Shown piece by piece: positions 57,038 through 64,000 of a stretch of DNA of 64,000 nucleotides (positions are counted from its first letter, which is position 1; each line of letters begins with the position of its first letter). Position numbers and translations under genes: made by a program. The notes beneath the pieces are model-generated. The model did not search any database, had not been told where the DNA came from, and worked only from the letters and a program-made list of their open reading frames with translations. The stretch lies in the NCBI RefSeq assembly GCF_004346095.1, contig NZ_SLZV01000019.1, positions 1 through 64,000 on the forward strand. Direction: 5' to 3'. This stretch comes from Faecalimonas umbilicata (GTDB lineage: Bacteria > Bacillota > Clostridia > Lachnospirales > Lachnospiraceae).

Positions 57038-58020
57038 TCAGATTAGCAGGTGCATATCTCAAAAAATGCCGAAAGGTGATTGCAGTATATATTGGGATTG
57101 TAACTATTTTTTTCATTGTATTTTTCTTGTCATCAGTTCCGGTTGACACTGTGCAGTATGCTGCTTTTTTGTCTGCAGTTTTGATGTGCATTGTTGGGAT
57201 AATTGATTTTGCAGATTTTGTGCGTCGATCTGGAAAGCTTCACGATATTTCAATGCAGCAACAAATGGAACTTAGCAGTCTTCCAAAAGCGAAGGAATCC
57301 ATCGAGGACCAGTATCAGGAGCTGCTGATCCGCCTGGAAGCATACAGAAGAGAGTTGGAGTCAGAAGCAGAAATTAATTATCAGGAAATGGTTGATTACT
57401 ATACATTGTGGGCTCACCAAATCAAAACACCAATTGCGGCGATGAAGCTTTTGAATCAGTCAGACCAGATCAATCGAAGGGCGATGGAAGCGGAACTTTT
57501 TAAGACGGAGCAGTATGTGGAGATGGTATTATCTTATCTGCGTGCGGGCAATCTATCCTCCGATCTTGTCCTGCAGCGCTATTTTCTCGATGAAATTGCA
57601 AAAAAGGCAATCCGCAAATATTCGTCCTTGTTTATTTTGAAAAAAATCGAATTGGAATTTCACCCGTCGAAGGTGGAAGTACTGACCGATGAACGATGGG
57701 CGGTGTTTGTTGTGGAGCAGATTTTATCTAATGCATTAAAATACACAAAAAAAGGGAAAATCATTGTTCAGATAAAAGGGGACAGCATCATCGTGCGAGA
57801 TACCGGAATCGGAATCAGCAGGGAAGATCTGCCAAGAGTGATGGAGAAAGGATTTACTGGATACAATGGCAGACAGGATAGAAAATCTACAGGAATCGGG
57901 TTGTATCTCTGCAAAAAAATCATGAAAAAATTGGGACATTTGATTGAAATTGAATCCGAAGTGGGAAAAGGAACGACGGTGATCTTAAATTTTGGGCGTG
58001 AATTTGAGGTTGCAGAGTAG
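57034..58020 (+). CDS. Intramembrane-sensing histidine kinase (BceS-like)
   Basis: A 328-residue kinase with two N-terminal membrane helices (IGIVTIFFIVFFLSSV and YAAFLSAVLMCIVGIIDFA) and almost no extracellular loop, the hallmark of BceS-type intramembrane kinases. Phospho-His is in WAHQIKTPIAAM; ATPase boxes follow: N box VVEQILSNALKYTKKG, G boxes IVRDTGIGISRED and GIGLYLCKKI. Such kinases sense the flux of the paired ABC transporter. The transporter is separated from it here by a purine permease gene. Confidence 0.9.
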   Translation: MIRLAGAYLKKCRKVIAVYIGIVTIFFIVFFLSSVPVDTVQYAAFLSAVLMCIVGIIDFADFVRRSGKLHDISMQQQMELSSLPKAKESIEDQYQELLIRLEAYRRELESEAEINYQEMVDYYTLWAHQIKTPIAAMKLLNQSDQINRRAMEAELFKTEQYVEMVLSYLRAGNLSSDLVLQRYFLDEIAKKAIRKYSSLFILKKIELEFHPSKVEVLTDERWAVFVVEQILSNALKYTKKGKIIVQIKGDSIIVRDTGIGISREDLPRVMEKGFTGYNGRQDRKSTGIGLYLCKKIMKKLGHLIEIESEVGKGTTVILNFGREFEVAE

Positions 58021-58069
58021 TGGATATCTGACTTATAAATAGTTATTAGTATATATGATAGGTGAATGA

Positions 58070-58098
58070 TTTACTTTCCTACAAATCTTTGATAAAAT
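58070..58098 (+). promoter_or_regulatory. Promoter of the NCS2 permease gene
   Basis: TTTACT (58070-58075) and TAAAAT (58093-58098), 17-bp spacer, 90 bases before the permease ATG. I looked for a purine riboswitch in the leader and found no match to its core. Confidence 0.5.
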
Positions 58099-58188
58099 TA
58101 TGTACGGTTTTGGTCATGGCAGATCACAAAGGAAGTGTTCGCACATGAGAGAGAAAGTACATCGATACACTTAAGGAGGAAATGAGAG

Positions 58189-59571
58189 ATGTTAGAGAAG
58201 TTGTTTAAATTAAAGGAGAACAACACGACTGTGAAGACAGAAGTGCTTGCCGGAATCACAACATTTATGACGATGGCATATATTCTGGCAGTCAACCCAA
58301 GCATTCTGGCGGCGGCCGGGATGGATCAAGGTGCAGTGTTTACTGCAACTGCGTTGGCGGCATGTTTAGGAACGATGTTGATGGCAATTTTTGCAAATTA
58401 TCCATTTGCGCTGGCTCCGGGAATGGGGCTGAATGCATATTTTGCATACACAGTTGTAATTGGTATGGGATATAGCTGGCAGATCGCGCTGGCAGCAGTT
58501 TTTGTAGAAGGTCTTGTGTTCATTGTATTGTCTGTGACAAATGTGCGTGAGGCGATTTTTAATGCAATTCCGCTGAACTTAAAGTCAGCAGTGAGTGTGG
58601 GAATCGGTCTGTTTATCGCATTCATCGGACTGCAGAATGCAAAGATTGTAATTGGTGGATCTACTTTGGTGCAGTTGTTTTCTATTGAGGGATATAATGA
58701 GCTGAATGGTGTGAAAGCATCTATGAATGATGTGGGGATCACGGTACTTCTTGCAGTGATCGGTGTGATCATCACAGCAATTCTTGTTGTAAAAAACGTA
58801 AAGGGAAATATTTTATGGGGAATTCTGATCACATGGATCCTTGGAATCCTTTGCCAGATCAGTGGTCTCTATGTTCCAAATGCAGAACTCGGAATGTTTA
58901 GTCTGTTACCGGATTTCAGCAAAGGAATCAGTGTGCCGAGTCTTGCACCGATTTTTGGAAAACTGAGTTTTTCAGGAATTAATATCGGACAGTTTATTAT
59001 CGTTGTGTTCGCGTTCTTGTTTGTAGATATTTTTGATACGCTTGGAACACTGATCGGTGTTTCAACAAAGGCGGGTATGCTTGATCAGGAAGGAAAGCTT
59101 CCGAAAATTAAAGGAGCACTGATGGCAGATGCGGTTGCTACAACAGCAGGTGCAGTACTTGGAACATCGACGGTGACGACTTTTGTTGAAAGTGCTTCCG
59201 GTGTCTCAGAAGGAGGAAGAACAGGATTGACAGCAGTGACAACGGCAGTTTTATTCGGAGCATCGTTATTGCTTTCACCGATTTTCCTTGCCATTCCATC
59301 ATTTGCGACAGCGCCGGCGCTGATCGTTGTTGGATTCTATATGCTGACCAATGTAGTAAATATTGATTTCGCTGATTTTACAGAAGGGCTTCCTTGCTTT
59401 ATCTGTATCGCAGCAATGCCGTTTTTCTACAGCATTTCAGAAGGAATTGCTATGGGAGTCATCACTTATGTTGTGATCAATCTTGTAGCAGGAAAAGCAA
59501 AAGAAAAGAAGATGAGTTTATTGATGATCATCCTTGCTGTTCTGTTTGTAGGAAAATATTTCTTGTTATAA
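58189..59571 (+). CDS. Adenine/guanine/hypoxanthine permease (NCS2, PbuG/AzgA-like)
   Basis: A 460-residue membrane protein of about twelve to fourteen helices. The family text is evident: TEVLAGITTFMTMAYILAVN, ALAPGMGLNAYFAYTVVIGM, and VFAFLFVDIFDTLGTLIGVS with the functional Asp/Glu loop, then TSTVTTFVESASGVSEGGRT. It takes up purine bases with protons. AAGGAGG precedes ATG 58189. It has its own promoter and terminator and splits the Bce module. Confidence 0.92.
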   Translation: MLEKLFKLKENNTTVKTEVLAGITTFMTMAYILAVNPSILAAAGMDQGAVFTATALAACLGTMLMAIFANYPFALAPGMGLNAYFAYTVVIGMGYSWQIALAAVFVEGLVFIVLSVTNVREAIFNAIPLNLKSAVSVGIGLFIAFIGLQNAKIVIGGSTLVQLFSIEGYNELNGVKASMNDVGITVLLAVIGVIITAILVVKNVKGNILWGILITWILGILCQISGLYVPNAELGMFSLLPDFSKGISVPSLAPIFGKLSFSGINIGQFIIVVFAFLFVDIFDTLGTLIGVSTKAGMLDQEGKLPKIKGALMADAVATTAGAVLGTSTVTTFVESASGVSEGGRTGLTAVTTAVLFGASLLLSPIFLAIPSFATAPALIVVGFYMLTNVVNIDFADFTEGLPCFICIAAMPFFYSISEGIAMGVITYVVINLVAGKAKEKKMSLLMIILAVLFVGKYFLL

Positions 59572-59610
59572 AAATCCATGACCATAGTTTTGGTAAGAAA
59601 ATAGAAAAAA

Positions 59611-59650
59611 TCTCCGGACAGGAAAAAGAAAACTGTTCGGAGATTTTTTA
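59611..59650 (+). terminator. Rho-independent terminator of the NCS2 gene
   Basis: TCTCCGGACAG pairs with CTGTTCGGAGA (one G-T) around an 11-base A-rich loop, followed by TTTTTT. It starts 40 bases after the permease stop. Confidence 0.88.
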
Positions 59651-59659
59651 TTTCTTTCA

Positions 59660-59728
59660 AAAATGTAAGATAGCGAAGAAAAATGTAAGGGAAAACGATG
59701 GCAGAGAAAACCGGATATTTTGTATAAT
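59660..59728 (+). promoter_or_regulatory. bceAB promoter with direct-repeat BceR box
   Basis: Direct repeats AAAATGTAAG (59660-59669 and 59680-59689) are spaced 20 bp apart and lie just upstream of the expected -35; TATAAT is at 59723-59728. Two repeats at one to two helix turns is the usual binding arrangement for OmpR-type regulators. Confidence 0.6.
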
Positions 59729-59761
59729 GACACTGTGATCGAAAGACAGGAGGTAATGAAT

Positions 59762-60529
59762 ATGGCATTATTAGAAGTAAATAATCTAAAGAAAATTTAT
59801 ACAACCCGATTTGGAGGAACACAGGTGGAAGCATTGCGAAATGTGAATTTTTCCGTGGAACCGCGAGAATACGTGGCAATCATGGGAGAATCCGGTTCGG
59901 GAAAAACGACATTGTTGAACATATTGGCTGCGCTTGACAGACCGACGAGCGGCAAAGTGTTTCTAAAAGGACGAGAGCTTGGAACAATCAAAGAGAAAGA
60001 GATGGCAGCATTCCGCAGGCAGAACTTAGGGTTTGTTTTTCAAGATTTTAATCTGCTCGACACCTTTTCGCTGCAGGACAATATTTTCCTTCCGCTAGTC
60101 CTCTCCGGGAAGAAGTATCCGGAGATGGCACGCAGACTGGAGCCGATTGCGGCATCGCTTGGAATTGAGAAACTTTTAAAAAAATTTCCTTACGAGGTGT
60201 CTGGCGGGCAAAAACAACGGGCAGCAGTTGCAAGGGCGTTGATCACAAAACCACAGCTGATCTTGGCAGATGAACCGACAGGAGCGCTTGATTCCAGATC
60301 GGCAGATGAACTTTTGGATTTGTTTCATGAAATTAATGAGAACGGACAGACGATTCTGATGGTGACGCACAGTATTAAGGCGGCAAGTACTGCAAAAAGG
60401 GTGCTCTTTATTAAGGATGGGGAGGTTTTCCATCAGCTCTATCGCGGAAATCTGTCGAATGAGCAGATGTACCAGAAAATCTCTGACACATTGACAGTTC
60501 TTGCTACGGGAGGTGAACAAGGTGAGTAG
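59762..60529 (+). CDS. Antimicrobial peptide ABC transporter, ATP-binding protein (BceA-like)
   Basis: A 255-residue ABC ATPase: Walker A GESGSGKTTLLNIL, Q-loop FVFQDFNLLDTFS, signature VSGGQKQRAAVARAL, Walker B LILADEPTGALDS, and switch His in MVTHS. The DNLFLPL-like segment after the Q-loop is typical of MacB/BceA transporters. CAGGAGGT and ATG 59762 fix the start. It overlaps the permease by eight bases. Confidence 0.93.
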   Translation: MALLEVNNLKKIYTTRFGGTQVEALRNVNFSVEPREYVAIMGESGSGKTTLLNILAALDRPTSGKVFLKGRELGTIKEKEMAAFRRQNLGFVFQDFNLLDTFSLQDNIFLPLVLSGKKYPEMARRLEPIAASLGIEKLLKKFPYEVSGGQKQRAAVARALITKPQLILADEPTGALDSRSADELLDLFHEINENGQTILMVTHSIKAASTAKRVLFIKDGEVFHQLYRGNLSNEQMYQKISDTLTVLATGGEQGE

Positions 60530-62513
60530 ATCGGTTTATACAAAGCTGGCACTGACCAATCTGAAAAACAATAGAAAGACTTATGTGCCGTATGTGCTGA
60601 CTGCCATTGTAACCGTGATGATGTATTACATTTTGTGTGGACTTGCAAGTGGAAGTTCAGTCGGTGACAGGACATTGCAGATGGTATTAGAATATTCTTT
60701 GTCAGTAGTAGTGATTTTCTCGGTACTGTTTTTGTTCTACACGAATAGCTTTCTGATGAAACGACGAAAAAAAGAAATCGGTGTTTATAATATTTTGGGT
60801 CTGGGAAAGCAACACATTGCTAAAATGCTGACAATGGAAACAATTGTGACAGCATCTGTAAGCATTGTAGGTGGAATACTGGCGGGGCTTACGTTTGAAA
60901 AATTGATGTATTTATGTCTGCAGAAACTGTTACGGTTTGAAACGGGGATGAAGTCAGAATTTCATATGGAGACAGTTTTTTCGACGGCAGTACTGTTTTT
61001 TGGGATTTTTGCACTGACACTTTGCTATAATCTGCTGCAGATCCGGCTGTCAAATCCATCGGAGTTACTGCGGGCAGGAAAAGAAGGGGAAAAAGAGCCG
61101 CGGACGAAATGGGTGCTTGCCCTGGCAGGAACAGTATTTCTTGGAATTGGATATTATATTGCGTTGACGACAGAATCTCCACTGGAAGCAATTCCTAAAT
61201 TTTTTCTGGCGGTAATCTGTGTGATCATCGGCACATATGCATTATTTATTGCAGGGAGTATCGCATTTTTGAAATTTTTGAAGGGAAGGAAGCATTTTTA
61301 TTATCAGACAAAACATTTTGTCTCTGTGTCGGGAATGATCTACCGAATGAAGCAAAATGGAGCAGGCCTTGCGAATATCTGTATTTTAAGTACGATTGTG
61401 CTTGTTATGATTTCGGCAACTGCATCACTGTATCTGGGAATTGATGATGTCATCTCCAGCCGTTATCCGAGAGAGAGCCGGATAAAAACTAGCTTTTCTA
61501 CACCCGAGCAGGACAGACAAGTGCGTCAAATAGCAGAAGAAGTCTATGGGAAATATGATGTGAAAATGGTCGAAACGATGGAATACCATTCCGGTTCATT
61601 TGCCTCAGTGTTAGACGGAGAACGATTTCTCAAGGAAAATGAAGTGAGCCAGGAAGATATGATGGAAGTATGCCAGGTATATTTGATTCCGCTGGAAGAT
61701 TATAATCAGATGGAGGGAATGTCGGTATCGCTTGCGCAGGATGAGATGCTGGTGTATGTATCTAATGAAAAGAAAGAACTTCCGGGAACGCTTGCTTTTG
61801 GAGAGCGTAGATATCATGTCATACAGCAGTTAAAAGAACTAAAATTTGCGGGAAGTTCTACGCAAAATATGACAGAGGATTATTATGTGATTTTGCCAGA
61901 CATGGAATCGATCAATGGTATTTTGAAGGCGATGTATCAGGACAGTGGAATGAAAGAGGAGTATATTCAGGAGGCTTCTGTTATTTCTTATACACTACAG
62001 TCGAATTTAGAGGGGACTGAGGAAAATTGCAAGAAAGCGATTGCCGAACTGCGTGCAACATTTGAAGCATCAGGGATTCCGGGATTTTATGAAACGAGAC
62101 AGGAAGGAAAAGAAGGGATGTTTTCTGTATATGGAGGCTTGTTGTTCATTGGTATTTATCTTGGAATATTATTTTTGATGGCAACCGTTTTAATTATTTA
62201 TTATAAGCAGATTTCGGAAGGATATGAGGATCGCGAGCGATATCAGATTATGCAGAAAGTGGGGATGAGTAAAAAAGAAGTGAGAGACTCTATCAAAAGT
62301 CAGATATTGCTTGTATTCTTTCTGCCGCTTGGAGCATCCATTCTTCACATTACTGTGGCATTTAAGGTGTTGACAAAGTTGTTGGCAGGATTTGGATTTA
62401 CCAATACAATGTTGTTTCTCGGATGTACTGTGGCAGTCTCATTGCTTTTTGCAGTGTTTTATATCATTATTTTTGCAGTAACTGCAAGGGAATACTACAA
62501 AATTGTGGAATAG
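60522..62513 (+). CDS. Antimicrobial peptide ABC transporter, permease (BceB-like)
   Basis: A 663-residue FtsX-type permease with ten predicted membrane helices and a large (~200-residue) extracellular domain between helices 7 and 8 (~residues 305-530), as in BceB. First helix region (TKLALTNLKNNRKTYVPYVL), MKRRKKEIGVYNILGLGK loop and the final FFLPLGASILHITVAF are family features. GTG 60522 follows GGGAGGTG. With BceA and BceRS it protects against bacitracin-like or lantibiotic peptides. Confidence 0.92.
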   Translation: MSRSVYTKLALTNLKNNRKTYVPYVLTAIVTVMMYYILCGLASGSSVGDRTLQMVLEYSLSVVVIFSVLFLFYTNSFLMKRRKKEIGVYNILGLGKQHIAKMLTMETIVTASVSIVGGILAGLTFEKLMYLCLQKLLRFETGMKSEFHMETVFSTAVLFFGIFALTLCYNLLQIRLSNPSELLRAGKEGEKEPRTKWVLALAGTVFLGIGYYIALTTESPLEAIPKFFLAVICVIIGTYALFIAGSIAFLKFLKGRKHFYYQTKHFVSVSGMIYRMKQNGAGLANICILSTIVLVMISATASLYLGIDDVISSRYPRESRIKTSFSTPEQDRQVRQIAEEVYGKYDVKMVETMEYHSGSFASVLDGERFLKENEVSQEDMMEVCQVYLIPLEDYNQMEGMSVSLAQDEMLVYVSNEKKELPGTLAFGERRYHVIQQLKELKFAGSSTQNMTEDYYVILPDMESINGILKAMYQDSGMKEEYIQEASVISYTLQSNLEGTEENCKKAIAELRATFEASGIPGFYETRQEGKEGMFSVYGGLLFIGIYLGILFLMATVLIIYYKQISEGYEDRERYQIMQKVGMSKKEVRDSIKSQILLVFFLPLGASILHITVAFKVLTKLLAGFGFTNTMLFLGCTVAVSLLFAVFYIIIFAVTAREYYKIVE

Positions 62514-62680
62514 ATTATTGCTCTTTGGGAAATGGTTCGATGAGAGGGAGAAGAGAAGCTTTAAAAAGTATCTGAAAAGTCTGTCATGAAAGCATTGCAA
62601 GAACATGGAGGATAATGCTATAATTTATTATCATGCAATGAAGAAAAAGCAATGTAAGAAACGACAAGTAGGTGAACGAT

Positions 62681-64000
62681 TTGAAGAATAAAATCAAACA
62701 TTTCTCAGAGGGCGATTTTCGAGCAATCCAACCGAAAATCCGACTTCCCGAGACGAAGATCATAATGAAGATCGGAGAGGGAGAAGTTTATCATGGAGAA
62801 TTTTTAATAGAGAACGAAGAAGAGGGAGACGTAAGAGGTCTTGTCTATGCCTCTTCTTTTCGCATGCATTGCAGCGAGCAAGGATTTGAAGGACATCAGG
62901 TTAAGATTCATTTCACATACGATGCGTCGGGAATGCTTCCCGGGCAGATAGAGAAGGGATATTTTACCATTGTATGCAGTGGGGGAGAATTTGAACTTCC
63001 GTTTACTGCGATCATTGAAAAGCCGTATGTTATGACATCTGTTGGGAAAGTACAAGATATGGAGAGCTTTCGCAGGTTGGCAGAGAAAGATTACCTGGAG
63101 GCAGCGAGGCTGTTCCGCTCAAGAGATTTTTATCAGATTTTGAAATATGAAGAGAAGCGTTGGAGCAATCTGTACAGCAATATGAGAAAATGGTCTCTGG
63201 ATGAACAGGGATTGGAAGAATTTTTAGTTGGAACGAAGCAGAAAGAACGGATTTTTCTGACATTGTCAGAAGAGGCGGAATCGTTTTTTGATCTGCAGAC
63301 GTCTAAAAAAGAAGCAATCCGTATTACAAAAAACACATGGGGATATATGGAAGTGGCCGTGGAGGTGAAGGGTGATTTCCTTTGTCTTGTACAGAATCGT
63401 CTTTCAACAGAAGATTTTGTCGGAAACCGGTATCAGTTAGAATATGTAATTGAAAGTGATCTGCTTCATGGCGGGAAAAATTATGGGGAGATTGTTATTC
63501 GCACTCCCTATGAAACGTTGACATATACAGTTGTAGTTTCTCAAAACCCGGCAAAGAGCAGTGATAGGCGAGAGCAGGCAAAAGAATGGATCAGGCTTTT
63601 ATCTTCTTATTTACAATGTGAAGCTGGAAAAGCTCAGAAGGAAATGTGGATTAAGGAGGCAAAAGGATATATCCAAAGAAGGCTGCAGGAAGATTCGGAC
63701 AATGATCTGTACCTGTTATTACAAGCACAGCTTGCCATATTAGAGGGACGCAAAAAGGATGCTCAGGATAATTTAGATCAATACAGTTACAGCAGATTTT
63801 CTTTGAGCAAGAAATTTGAGATGGACGCATATTACCTTTATTTGACTGCGGTGTGCCGGGCTGAAGAAGCATACACGAAGAAAACGGTAGAAGATATTCG
63901 AAGAATGTATATGAAAAATCGAGAATCCTGGCAGATTCTGTGCATTTTAGTGGAATTAGATGAAATTTATCAGGACAAACAGGATAAACTTTCTCGTCTG
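62681..64000 (+). CDS. DUF5717-like large protein (5' part)
   Basis: A frame of 440 codons that is open to the window end; the gene continues beyond. It starts at TTG 62681 with AGGTGAACG upstream. The first ~120 residues are beta-rich (KIRLPETKIIMKIGEGEVYH, then GLVYASSFRMHC) and the rest alternates beta and helical repeat units (DAYYLYLTAVCRAEEAY). From memory this agrees with the DUF5717 family, ~1,200-residue proteins of Lachnospiraceae without known function. Confidence 0.6.
   Translation, partial: MKNKIKHFSEGDFRAIQPKIRLPETKIIMKIGEGEVYHGEFLIENEEEGDVRGLVYASSFRMHCSEQGFEGHQVKIHFTYDASGMLPGQIEKGYFTIVCSGGEFELPFTAIIEKPYVMTSVGKVQDMESFRRLAEKDYLEAARLFRSRDFYQILKYEEKRWSNLYSNMRKWSLDEQGLEEFLVGTKQKERIFLTLSEEAESFFDLQTSKKEAIRITKNTWGYMEVAVEVKGDFLCLVQNRLSTEDFVGNRYQLEYVIESDLLHGGKNYGEIVIRTPYETLTYTVVVSQNPAKSSDRREQAKEWIRLLSSYLQCEAGKAQKEMWIKEAKGYIQRRLQEDSDNDLYLLLQAQLAILEGRKKDAQDNLDQYSYSRFSLSKKFEMDAYYLYLTAVCRAEEAYTKKTVEDIRRMYMKNRESWQILCILVELDEIYQDKQDKLSRL

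Noticed and set aside
58021-58188. Purine riboswitch in the leader of the NCS2 permease
   Set aside because: The conserved core joining segments and loop-loop motifs are not found in the 168 bases; a plain promoter is enough.

Overview
The window looks like the chromosome of a gut Firmicute of the Lachnospiraceae type ([Ruminococcus] gnavus / Mediterraneibacter-like). This rests on moderate-low GC, strong AGGAGG ribosome sites, and host genes typical of that group: a close relative of the gnavus tryptophan decarboxylase as I recall it, a Bce-type two-component/ABC module, BrnQ, BioY and a DUF5717-like protein. Species assignment is inference.

Positions ~100 to ~28,200 are a prophage read almost entirely on the plus strand. 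Tail genes come first (tape measure C-terminus, Dit, Tal, fibre shaft, receptor-binding tip), then a complete diversity-generating retroelement (DGR): variable tip gene, avd, template repeat, reverse transcriptase. Lysis genes follow (holin, lipoprotein, GH25-CHAP-SH3 endolysin). A minus-strand PD-(D/E)XK-like gene separates these from ~13 kb of short, tightly packed early/accessory genes. Those include an XRE regulator, two BRO-N proteins, a Lar-like protein, a MazF-like protein, a radical SAM protein and a Panacea-domain pair. The left edge is peculiar: the tape-measure gene seems cut at ~100, with the start of an outward-facing gene next to it.

The most interesting system is the DGR. All substitutions between the template repeat (8695-8803) and variable repeat 1 (8068-8179) fall at template adenines. 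A second gene 15 kb away among the early genes (23797-24399) carries a second, partial variable repeat with the same adenine-only pattern. Both variable repeats are followed by a strong hairpin. The phage early genes also share a repeated operator, TTACC-N4-GGTAA, at five loci, usually as a pair 37-38 bp apart with the first copy between -35 and -10. One leader at 20,268-20,359 folds into two strong hairpins.

From ~28.7 kb the host chromosome follows: a radical SAM protein, a bacteriohemerythrin, and a four-gene Wadjet (JetD-A-B-C) plasmid-defence operon. Then come a RelA/SpoT-like synthetase and a J-protein/Hsp70 pair, all co-directional. Next are a membrane phosphoesterase, BioY, BrnQ, a Cof-type HAD phosphatase, an aromatic amino acid decarboxylase with a divergent LysR regulator, an AraC regulator with two DNA-binding domains and an old-yellow-enzyme-type oxidoreductase. 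After these lie a truncated envelope protein beside a possible insertion-sequence scar, a transglutaminase-like protein, a BceRS two-component system, an NCS2 purine permease, a BceAB-type transporter, and the first part of a DUF5717-like gene that runs off the window.
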